Part shown: positions 8,035-14,338 of the stretch, piece by piece
Layout: each line of letters starts with the position of its first letter
Numbering within the stretch: position 1 is the stretch's first letter
Source of the DNA: Lentzea sp. NBRC 105346
GTDB lineage: Bacteria > Actinomycetota > Actinomycetes > Mycobacteriales > Pseudonocardiaceae
Assembly (NCBI RefSeq): GCF_030269605.1
Contig: NZ_BSTQ01000018.1
Span: forward strand, 124,001 to 188,000
DNA length: 64,000 nt
Reading direction: 5' to 3'
Notes under the pieces: model-generated
Seen by the model: the letters and a program-made list of their open reading frames with translations, nothing else
Told to the model about the DNA's origin: nothing
The model's database searches: none
Made by a program: the position numbers and the translations under genes

Positions 8035-8673
8035 CTACCGGGACGGTCGCGCCCTGTACCGATCGTGGTGCAGGACGTCATCAAGAGGTAGACGATTGCG
8101 CCAACCGTGACGTTCCAGATCCGGCGTTTCGGGCAGGTGCCTGACCGGTCCGACGCAGAGCCAGGCGACCGGACGCAGCCGGGACGGGATGTCGAGCAGA
8201 CGGCGCAGTACGTCCTCCTTGTAGAAGCTCACCCAACCGACCCCGAGGCCCTCGGCGGTGGCCGCGAGCCACAGGTTCTGGATTGCCAGGCACACGGAGT
8301 AGAGCCCCGCATCGGCGATGGCGTGACGCCCGAGCACGGCCGGCGAACCGCGGTCCGGGTCGTAGGTGACGACGATGCCGAGGGTCGACTCCATGACACC
8401 CTCGACTTTGATACGAGCGAACAGCTCAGCGCGTTCACCCTCGAGTTGGGCGGCGAAGACGCTCCGTTCGGCCTGCACGTGGTCGCGGAACGCGCGGCGC
8501 GTGTCCGGGTTGCGCACGAGCACGAAGTCCCACGGCTGGGAAAGCCCGACGCTGGGGGCCGCGTGGGCGGCGTCGAGGATGCGGCGCAGCACGTCGTCGG
8601 CGATTTCCTCGCCGGTGAACTCGCCCCTGGTGTCTCGGCGGCGGTGCAACACCTGGTAGAGGTCTGGGCTCAT
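8035..8673 (-). CDS. bluB: 5,6-dimethylbenzimidazole synthase (BluB)
   Basis: 212 residues of the nitroreductase fold. BluB-specific stretches are visible: RRRDTRGEF near the N-terminus, DAAHAAPSVGLSQPWDF, IKVEGVMESTLGIVVTYD, and AIQNLWLAATAEGLGVGWVSFY. BluB fragments reduced FMN with O2 to form the lower ligand of vitamin B12. No cobalamin biosynthesis genes or B12 riboswitch are adjacent, so it is a stand-alone gene. A generic nitroreductase is the alternative, but the APSVG/QPW and LGVGWVSFY signatures favour BluB. Confidence 0.85.
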   Translation of the reverse strand: MSPDLYQVLHRRRDTRGEFTGEEIADDVLRRILDAAHAAPSVGLSQPWDFVLVRNPDTRRAFRDHVQAERSVFAAQLEGERAELFARIKVEGVMESTLGIVVTYDPDRGSPAVLGRHAIADAGLYSVCLAIQNLWLAATAEGLGVGWVSFYKEDVLRRLLDIPSRLRPVAWLCVGPVRHLPETPDLERHGWRNRLPLDDVLHHDRYRARPSR

Positions 8674-8754
8674 TCGTACGATCGTGCCTCACGCGAAAGC
8701 AGTAACTTCATGCCGGTGAGGTGGCGCAAATCTCATCTCAGGCGATAGACCGGT

Positions 8755-9108
8755 GTGATGCGAAGAATCGGTGGTGGATACGGCTCGGCACTCGGATTCG
8801 GATGCGGCGTCGCCGTGACCGTCGCGACGGGGATGTGGCCGGTGCTGGCGCTCATCCTGCTCGTCGCGGTCGTGCTGGTGGTCTCACTGCACACGACGAT
8901 CGTGGGTGCCGTGCTCGCCGCGCTCCAGTGCTGGGGTTTGTACGCCACGTTTCTCGTTGGGCCAGCCGGGGAGCTCACCTTCTCCGCCGAGATGCGGTGG
9001 CTGCTGGCGATCATGGTGCAGCTGGCCGTGCTGGCGACGCTCGCCAGTGCGGCGGTGCGGGTGATGTCCGTTGTGCTGGCCGTGCAGCCCACTCCCGTTC
9101 GGCCCTGA
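8755..9108 (+). CDS. Small integral membrane protein, unknown function
   Basis: 117 residues with about three hydrophobic segments (GMWPVLALILLVAVVLVVSL; TIVGAVLAALQCWGLYATFLV; LLAIMVQLAVLATLASAAVRV). GTG 8755 is followed directly by ATG 8758, and either may be used. No recognised domain. The stop codon abuts the left arm of the 101-bp inverted-repeat element. Confidence 0.6.
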   Translation: MMRRIGGGYGSALGFGCGVAVTVATGMWPVLALILLVAVVLVVSLHTTIVGAVLAALQCWGLYATFLVGPAGELTFSAEMRWLLAIMVQLAVLATLASAAVRVMSVVLAVQPTPVRP

Positions 9109-9209
9109 CTGTCAGACCTGCCTGCTAGCGTCGGATCCGGGCGCTCCTGGGTGTCCGCCTTGGTGGTGGGTGGGCTCCCGGATTCCAGGCTAGCGAGCAG
9201 GTCTGACAG
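9109..9209. repeat. 101-bp imperfect inverted-repeat element with TGTCAGACC ends
   Basis: The arms 9109-9141 and 9177-9209 are 33 bp each and match at 28 of 33 positions when one is reverse-complemented. The outermost 13 bp (CTGTCAGACCTGC) are perfect. The core TGTCAGACC reappears at 11039, 11169 and 20438, so the arms belong to a dispersed family. It carries no gene and begins directly after a stop codon. Confidence 0.75.
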
Positions 9210-9239
9210 TTCCCGCGTTCGTGTGCGGGACTGCTTGGG

Positions 9240-9467
9240 TCAGCGGCCTTGGGACGGGTAGGGCAGCAGGGCCATTTCGCGCGCGTTCTTGATGGCGGTG
9301 GCGATCTGGCGTTGTTGTTGCGGTGTCAGGCCTGTGACGCGGCGGGATCGGATCTTGCCGCGGTCCGAGATGAACTTGCGCAGCAGCGTGGCGTCCTTCC
9401 AGTCCACGTGCGTGATGCCTTCCTTCGCGAGCAGGTTCTGCCTGCGCTTCGGCCTGCGGTCGGTCAC
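9240..9467 (-). CDS. rpsR: 30S ribosomal protein S18, alternative (Zur-type) paralogue
   Basis: 75 residues from GTG 9467; the longer open frame upstream is an artefact. KFISDRGKIRSRRVTGLTPQQQRQIATAIKNAREMALLPY is the S18 core. Its start overlaps the end of the L28 gene by 4 nt (GTGA), so the two are translationally coupled. It has no Cys residues, as expected for the zinc-free form used under zinc limitation. Confidence 0.93.
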   Translation of the reverse strand: MTDRRPKRRQNLLAKEGITHVDWKDATLLRKFISDRGKIRSRRVTGLTPQQQRQIATAIKNAREMALLPYPSQGR

Positions 9468-9697
9468 ACCCGCACCCCGTCTCGGCGCAGCTGCGCCACC
9501 ACCGACTCGATGCCGCGGCGGTCCACGGTCTTCATTCCCTTGGCGGACAACGTAAGCACGACGTACCGGCGTTCCGACGGCAGCCAGTAGCGGCGGCGCT
9601 GCGTGTTGGGCAGCCAACGCCGGCGCGTCCTGCGTTGCGAGTGCGAGACGCGGTTGCCGTAGCCCGGCGCGCGGCCGGTCAGCTGGCAGTGACGCAC
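9464..9697 (-). CDS. rpmB: 50S ribosomal protein L28, alternative (zinc-independent) paralogue
   Basis: 77 residues. GTG 9697 is chosen for the GGAGG ribosome site just upstream and the L28 start (RHCQLTGRAPGYGNRVSHS). WLPNTQRRRYWLPSERRYVVLTLSAKGMKTVDRRGI is diagnostic. The two CxxC pairs of zinc-binding L28 are absent (one Cys remains), so this is the C-minus form. It is the first gene of the minus-strand arm of a divergent cluster and lies next to a Zur-box-like palindrome. Confidence 0.93.
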   Translation of the reverse strand: MRHCQLTGRAPGYGNRVSHSQRRTRRRWLPNTQRRRYWLPSERRYVVLTLSAKGMKTVDRRGIESVVAQLRRDGVRV

Positions 9698-9707
9698 AAG
9701 ACCTCCT

Positions 9708-9728
9708 TGAAGATGACATTCATTTTCA
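9708..9728. promoter_or_regulatory. Zur box (zinc uptake regulator operator)
   Basis: A 21-bp imperfect palindrome with half-sites TGAAGATGA and TCATTTTCA lies in the 46-bp gap between the divergent rpmB and CobW-like genes. It matches the actinobacterial Zur pattern (TGAAAATGA-type half-sites). Zur-Zn binding here would repress both arms when zinc is plentiful. Confidence 0.8.
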
Positions 9729-9743
9729 TCTACAGTAACGCAC

Positions 9744-10619
9744 ATGGAAACCGTTGTCGTCATGGTGTCGGGGTTGGCAGACCACGACGTGGCCGCGCGG
9801 GTCTGGTTCGACCTGCCTGGATCCGTGCTGGTCAGGCACGACCTGAGCGAGGAGGGCGTGGTTCGCCGGTGGCTCGACGGTGTGGTCACCGAGCTGGAGG
9901 CCGGCTGCGTGTCCTGCGCGATTCGCGAGGACATGTTGCGGATCGGCGGCCGGATCGTGTGGCACCTCGACCCGTTGCTCGAACCCGCGGTCGTGCGGCG
10001 CGCTCTCGAGGAGAGCGGCGTGCGCGTCGAGTGCGTCATCACCGTGCTCGACGCGGAGAGCTGGCTTGAGGACGCGTTGAGCGACGCCTCGATGGTGACG
10101 GATCAGCGCACGGTCGCGCAGGTGGTCGTCGCGCAGGTCGAGGCGGCCGATGTGCTGGTGCTGCAAGGGGAAGCCGACGACCGCACGCTCGCCGTGCTTG
10201 ACCGGCTCGCGCCCAACGCCGTGCGGTGCACGCCTGAAACCGTTGTGGTGCAACGGGCTTCGCGGCCGAAGCTGATTCCGCTCGTGCCGTCGGACGGCGT
10301 GTCGACCGCGGTGTTCACCGCCGATCGGCCGTTTCATCCCGTGCGGCTCAACGACGCGCTCGACGTGTTGCTCGACGGCTCCGTCGTGCGGGCGCGCGGG
10401 TGTCTATGGGTTGCCGACGAGCCGGACGTCGCGATGCGGCTGGAGTCCGCGGGATGCGGGCTGCACGTCGGCGAGGCCGGGCCGTGGGGCGGGATGCCCG
10501 GTCAGCAGATCGTCGCGATCACGCTCGGGTGTCCCGACTCGCTGGTCGCGACGTTCGAGGAAGCGCTGTTGACGGACGACGAGCTGTCGTTCGTGGAGTC
10601 GATCAGGAAGGTCTCATGA
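9744..10619 (+). CDS. CobW/COG0523-family protein with degenerate P-loop (Mrf-like)
   Basis: 291 residues. The position of the G1/Walker A loop near the N-terminus reads VSGLADHDVAAR and lacks the GKS/T of active GTPases. The family's metal motif CxCC is represented by GCVSCAIRED. The C-terminal CobW_C region (RARGCLWVADEPD) is present. In mycobacteria the CobW-like protein of the C-minus ribosomal operon (Mrf) recruits hibernation factor to zinc-starved ribosomes and also lacks clear GTPase motifs. Position in this Zur-type cluster supports that role over metal insertion. It overlaps the next gene by ATGA. Confidence 0.8.
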   Translation: METVVVMVSGLADHDVAARVWFDLPGSVLVRHDLSEEGVVRRWLDGVVTELEAGCVSCAIREDMLRIGGRIVWHLDPLLEPAVVRRALEESGVRVECVITVLDAESWLEDALSDASMVTDQRTVAQVVVAQVEAADVLVLQGEADDRTLAVLDRLAPNAVRCTPETVVVQRASRPKLIPLVPSDGVSTAVFTADRPFHPVRLNDALDVLLDGSVVRARGCLWVADEPDVAMRLESAGCGLHVGEAGPWGGMPGQQIVAITLGCPDSLVATFEEALLTDDELSFVESIRKVS

Positions 10620-10867
10620 AGCAGGGCATTCACCCCGACTATCACCCGGTGGTCTTCCAGGACGCGGCGACGGGCACGGCGTTCCTGACGCGCTCGACCG
10701 CGACGTCCGACCGGACGGTCGAGTGGTCCGACGGCAACACCTACCCGCTGATCGCGGTGGACGTCACGGCCGACTCACACCCGTTCTGGACGGGCTCGCA
10801 GCGGCTCGTCGACACCGCCGGGCGGGTGGAGAAGTTCAACCGCCGCTACGGGAAGCGGGTGCGCTGA
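10616..10867 (+). CDS. rpmE2: 50S ribosomal protein L31 type B
   Basis: 83 residues: MKQGIHPDYHPVVFQDAATG, then TYPLIAVDVTADSHPFWTG and GRVEKFNRRYGKR. It lacks the zinc CxxC of type A L31 and has the longer type B middle. ATGA overlap with the CobW-like gene and TGATG overlap with rpmF show a tight operon. Confidence 0.95.
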   Translation: MKQGIHPDYHPVVFQDAATGTAFLTRSTATSDRTVEWSDGNTYPLIAVDVTADSHPFWTGSQRLVDTAGRVEKFNRRYGKRVR

Positions 10868-11028
10868 TGGCCGTGCCGAAGCGGCGGACGTCCCGGTCGA
10901 ACACTCGGCATCGGCGGGCGCGGTGGAAGACGGTCGCGCCGGATCTCGTGCCGGTGCGGGCGTTGGACGGGCGCGAGTTGCTGGTGCCGCGGCGGTTGGT
11001 CGCCGCGTATCGGCGCGGGCTGCTCTGA
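10867..11028 (+). CDS. rpmF: 50S ribosomal protein L32, zinc-independent form
   Basis: 53 residues starting MAVPKRRTSRSNTRHRRARWK, the L32 signature. The C-terminal half (LVPVRALDGRELLVPRRLVAAYRRG) lacks the four zinc Cys of standard L32. It is the last gene of the plus-strand arm and is followed by the repeat hairpins at 11073 and 11202. Confidence 0.93.
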   Translation: MAVPKRRTSRSNTRHRRARWKTVAPDLVPVRALDGRELLVPRRLVAAYRRGLL

Positions 11029-11280
11029 GGGCCGGAATTGTCAGACCCTTCTGGGAGAATTGAAAGCAGGGGGTCCCCCTTGGCGGGGGACGCCCGTTTG
11101 AGGTTGCTCTAAGGGGCCGGCGCTGCCTGGGGGCCGGCGAGGCTGAACGTGGTCTGACGGCCCGGAATTGTCAGACCCTTCTGGAAGAATCAAAGCAAGG
11201 GGTCCCCCTTCGCGGGGGACACCTGTTCGAAGGTGGGCGAGGACCGGCGGGCTGAACGTCGCCGAGGGAACGGGCGTGGT
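11029..11280. repeat. Tandem pair of ~130-bp repeats with TGTCAGACCC and hairpin
   Basis: Two copies with a 130-bp period each hold GGAATTGTCAGACCCTTCTG (11034 and 11164), followed about 40 bp later by GTCCCCC-TTNGC-GGGGGAC hairpins (11073-11091 and 11202-11220) and a shared GGCTGAACGT segment. The hairpins probably terminate the rpmE2-rpmF transcript. No gene is visible in this stretch. Confidence 0.7.
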
Positions 11281-11937
11281 CTAGGGGACCGGCGGGCCCA
11301 GCTGGGTCGCCCCGTCCGGTGAGTCGCGCCACTGGACGAACGGGCGATCCAGCTTCCACGCCGAGCCGTCCCAGTCCAGCACGCGAGTCTCGCACGTGTC
11401 CAAATTGGACAGAGACTCGAAGAGGTCCACCGACCACGCGAACAGCCGCCGGCACAGCAACCGGATCGTCAGCCCGTGCGACACGATCAGCACGGTCTTC
11501 GGATGCGGTTCCTCCAGCAGCAGCCGCACCTGCAGCTCGCTGAGAAACGCAGCGATGCGGTCGTCGACGTCCGCACCTGACTCGCCGTTCGGCAGCCGGA
11601 AGAAGAAGTGCCCGAACGCGTGCCGCTGGTGCTTCAGCATCTCCTGCTGCACCGGGTCCTGGAGGTTGCCCCAGTCCTGCTCGCGCAGCCGCGGCTCGGC
11701 GACGATCCGTTCGGCCGATACCTCCAGGAGCTCCAGGGTGCGGCGCGTGCGCTTGTACGGCGACACGTACACCGCGACCGGCGACGAGCCGATCAGGGCA
11801 CGCACCTGGGGGCCGACCGCGCGCGCCTGCCGCTCGCCCAGTGGAGTCAGCGGCAACGCGTGGTCCGGCACCCGGCAGTACGCCAGCTCGTCGACGTTAC
11901 CGAGGCTCTGCCCGTGCCGCAGGAGGATGATCCGCAC
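11281..11937 (-). CDS. Histidine phosphatase (phosphoglycerate-mutase-like) family protein
   Basis: 218 residues. The N-terminal MRIILLRHGQSLGNVDE is the RHG phosphohistidine motif. YVSPYKRTRRTLELL supplies the next Arg, and IVSHGLTIRLLCRRLF the second catalytic His. GNLQDPVQQEMLKHQRHAFGHFFFRLPNGES is typical of cofactor-dependent phosphatases close to yeast Det1-like proteins. Substrate unknown. Confidence 0.85.
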   Translation of the reverse strand: MRIILLRHGQSLGNVDELAYCRVPDHALPLTPLGERQARAVGPQVRALIGSSPVAVYVSPYKRTRRTLELLEVSAERIVAEPRLREQDWGNLQDPVQQEMLKHQRHAFGHFFFRLPNGESGADVDDRIAAFLSELQVRLLLEEPHPKTVLIVSHGLTIRLLCRRLFAWSVDLFESLSNLDTCETRVLDWDGSAWKLDRPFVQWRDSPDGATQLGPPVP

Positions 11938-12011
11938 ACCTCCATCGTGCCGGTAGACCCAACCGGAGCAGCGTTAGAGTGCTGGGCGAGTCGACATCGG
12001 GGAGTGCCAAC

Positions 12012-12329
12012 GTGATCAAGTACATCGCTTTGTACCGCAAGCCGGCCGACCCGGAGGGCTTCGACCGGAAGTACTTCGAGACGCACATTCCGATCGCCGA
12101 GTCGGTGCCCGGACTCGTCCGCGCCGAGGTCGCGAAGGTCAGCCGCGTGCCCGTCCCCGGCTTCCTCGGCGACACCGAGCTGCACCTCATCGCGGAGCTC
12201 TACTTCGAGAACGAGGCCGCGATGAAGGCCGCGTTCAAGACGCCCGAGTGGGCGTCGTCGGGCGCCAACCTCACCGAGATCGGCGGCATGGAGCTCGTCG
12301 CGATGTTCACCGCCGAGGTCGTGGCGTGA
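12012..12329 (+). CDS. EthD-domain protein (dimeric alpha/beta barrel)
   Basis: 105 residues from GTG 12012, with GGGGAG about 8 nt upstream. MIKYIALYRKPADPEGFDRKYFETHIPIAESVPGLVR and the following ELHLIAELYFENEAAMKAAFKTPEW fit the EthD family. EthD proteins accompany degradative monooxygenases or polyketide tailoring steps. It overlaps the next gene by GTGA, so a linked catabolic role with the dehydrogenase is likely. Confidence 0.8.
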   Translation: MIKYIALYRKPADPEGFDRKYFETHIPIAESVPGLVRAEVAKVSRVPVPGFLGDTELHLIAELYFENEAAMKAAFKTPEWASSGANLTEIGGMELVAMFTAEVVA

Positions 12330-13138
12330 AGGCCGTCGTCATCGGCGGCGGCACGATGGGTGCGGGCATCGTGCACGTGCTGGTCGCGCACGGCCACGAG
12401 GTGACGTTGCGCGAGGAGCCCAGCCGGCTGGAGCACGCGCTGCGCAACGTCCGGGCCTCGCTCGGCAAGGCCGAGGAGAAGGGCAAGCTGGCGAGCGCCG
12501 ACGAGGCGTTCGCGCACGTCCGGACCGGTGACCTGCCGCAGGATGCCGAGCTGGTCATCGAGGCTGTGCCCGAAAAAGTAGCGCTCAAGCGCACCATCCT
12601 GGGTGAGGCCGCAAACGCTTGCCCGAATGCTCTGCTGGCGTCGAACACGTCCAGCCTGTCGATCGCGGAGATCGCCGAAGGGCTGCCGGGCGAGCGCGTG
12701 CTCGGCATGCACTTCTTCAACCCCGTGCCGGTCCAGCAGCTGGTGGAGCTCGTCCACCACAAGGGGCTCGACCCGGCCAACCTCGCCAAGGCCCGCACCA
12801 TCGCGGAGGAGCTGGGCAAGACCGTCATCGAGGTGCGCGACTCGCCGGGGTTCGCCACGTCACGGCTGGGCGTCGCGGTCGGCATGGAAGCGATCCGCAT
12901 GCTCGAGGAGGGCGTCGCGTCCGCCGAGGACATCGACACCGGCATGACGCTCGGCTACCGCTGGCCGATGGGCCCGCTCAAGCTCACCGACCTGGTCGGG
13001 CTCGACGTGCGCCTCGCGATCGCCGAACACCTGGCGCGCGAGCTCGGCCCGCGGTTCGAGCCGCCGCAACTGTTGCGGGACAAGGTGGCGAAGGGCGAGC
13101 TGGGCCAGAAGTCCGGGCAGGGCTTCTTCGCATGGTGA
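12326..13138 (+). CDS. 3-hydroxyacyl-CoA (3-hydroxybutyryl-CoA) dehydrogenase
   Basis: 270 residues from GTG 12326. VIGGGTMGAGIVHVLVAHGHEV is the Rossmann NAD-binding motif. LASNTSSLSIAEIAEGLPGERVLGMHFFNPVPVQQLVELV carries the catalytic His, and GFATSRL begins the C-terminal domain (LGYRWPMGPLKLTDLVGLD). It oxidises (3S)-hydroxyacyl-CoA with NAD+. GTGA overlap with the EthD gene before and a 7-nt overlap with the acetyltransferase after indicate a three-gene operon. Confidence 0.9.
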   Translation: MKAVVIGGGTMGAGIVHVLVAHGHEVTLREEPSRLEHALRNVRASLGKAEEKGKLASADEAFAHVRTGDLPQDAELVIEAVPEKVALKRTILGEAANACPNALLASNTSSLSIAEIAEGLPGERVLGMHFFNPVPVQQLVELVHHKGLDPANLAKARTIAEELGKTVIEVRDSPGFATSRLGVAVGMEAIRMLEEGVASAEDIDTGMTLGYRWPMGPLKLTDLVGLDVRLAIAEHLARELGPRFEPPQLLRDKVAKGELGQKSGQGFFAW

Positions 13139-14286
13139 TCCGCGAGCAGACCGCCGACGACTATGCCGAGGTACAGCGCCTCCGGAAGGTCGCGTTCAGC
13201 TCCGTCAGCGAGGACGAACCGCCCATCGAACCCGGCGTGCGCGGGCTGGTCGCCGAGATCGACGGCCGGATCGCGGGCGTGCTCGGCATCGGCGAGTACG
13301 CGCAGTTCTTCGGCGGCAGGGCGGTGCCGATGGGCGGCGTCGGCGGCGTGGCCGTCGACCCGTACGCACGGGGCCGCGGCGTCGCGTCCGGCCTGCTCGA
13401 CGCGGCGTTGCGGGACATGCGTGAACACGGCCAGAGCCTGTCGGTGCTGTACGCGACGGTGCCCGAGCTGTATCGCACGCGCGGCTACGAACGCGCCGGC
13501 GTCTACGAGTTCACGAGGCTGCCGATCGACCGGCTGCTCGCCGCGCCGAAGCCCGCGAACCGGCTCGTGGCCCAACCGGCCACACCGGACATGCTCAAGG
13601 CGCTGCACGAGTGCTACCTGGGTCTGGCGCGCACGGTGAACGGCATGCTCGACCGCCGCCCGCCGCGCATCGACCTGTCCAAAGTGCTCGGGCTGGACGT
13701 CGTCAGTGTCCTGCCCGGCGCGGACGGCGAGCTGCGCGGCTACCTGACCGCGATGCGCCTGCCCAACTCCGCGCTCAAGGTGTTCGACGTCGTTGGCACC
13801 GACGCCGACGCGCAACTTTCGTTGCTCGCCGAGCTCAAGTCGTGGCAAGGCACCATCGAGAACCTCGAGGTGCGGATCACCGACCCTGCGCTGCTCGCGT
13901 TGTTCACGTCGCAGCAGATGCGGCACGAGGTGTCGACGTGGCTGTGGATGCTCCGCGTGGTCGACCTCCCCGCCGCCATCGCCGCGAGAGGGTGGCCGAC
14001 GCACCTCCGCGACTTCGTCGTCGACATCGATGTGACCGACGACACTGCGCCCTGGAACGCGGGCAGGCACCGGATTGTCAGCAGAAACGGGGAGATTCGG
14101 TGCGAACCGGGCGGCTCCGGAGCGGTCCGGATGCACGCTCGCGCCCTCGGGCCGTGGTACTCGGGCATGTACGACACGCATGCGTTGCGCAGGGCGAACC
14201 TGCTCGACGCGGATCCGGCCGACGCCGCCGGCCTTGATCAACTCGTTGGCACGCCAGGGGTTCCGCGACTCGCTGACTTCTTCTGA
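13132..14286 (+). CDS. Eis-like GNAT N-acetyltransferase
   Basis: 384 residues from ATG 13132 (GTG 13135 is possible). The first half is a GNAT domain with acetyl-CoA loop GGVAVDPYARGRGVASGLL; a second degenerate GNAT and an SCP2-like C-terminal region (VRMHARALGPWYSGMYDTHALRRANLL) give the three-part Eis architecture and length. Eis enzymes acetylate many amines, including aminoglycosides. Substrate here is unknown. Confidence 0.85.
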   Translation: MVIREQTADDYAEVQRLRKVAFSSVSEDEPPIEPGVRGLVAEIDGRIAGVLGIGEYAQFFGGRAVPMGGVGGVAVDPYARGRGVASGLLDAALRDMREHGQSLSVLYATVPELYRTRGYERAGVYEFTRLPIDRLLAAPKPANRLVAQPATPDMLKALHECYLGLARTVNGMLDRRPPRIDLSKVLGLDVVSVLPGADGELRGYLTAMRLPNSALKVFDVVGTDADAQLSLLAELKSWQGTIENLEVRITDPALLALFTSQQMRHEVSTWLWMLRVVDLPAAIAARGWPTHLRDFVVDIDVTDDTAPWNAGRHRIVSRNGEIRCEPGGSGAVRMHARALGPWYSGMYDTHALRRANLLDADPADAAGLDQLVGTPGVPRLADFF

Positions 14287-14338
14287 CCGCGTAGCGTGAA
14301 CCTTCCGTCTCAATCGAACTGAGACGTAACAAGCGGAC

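Noticed and set aside
9464..10042. 192-codon minus-strand frame covering rpmB and part of the CobW-like gene
   Set aside because: Only the last 77 codons match L28 and have a ribosome site; the rest is antisense to a real gene.
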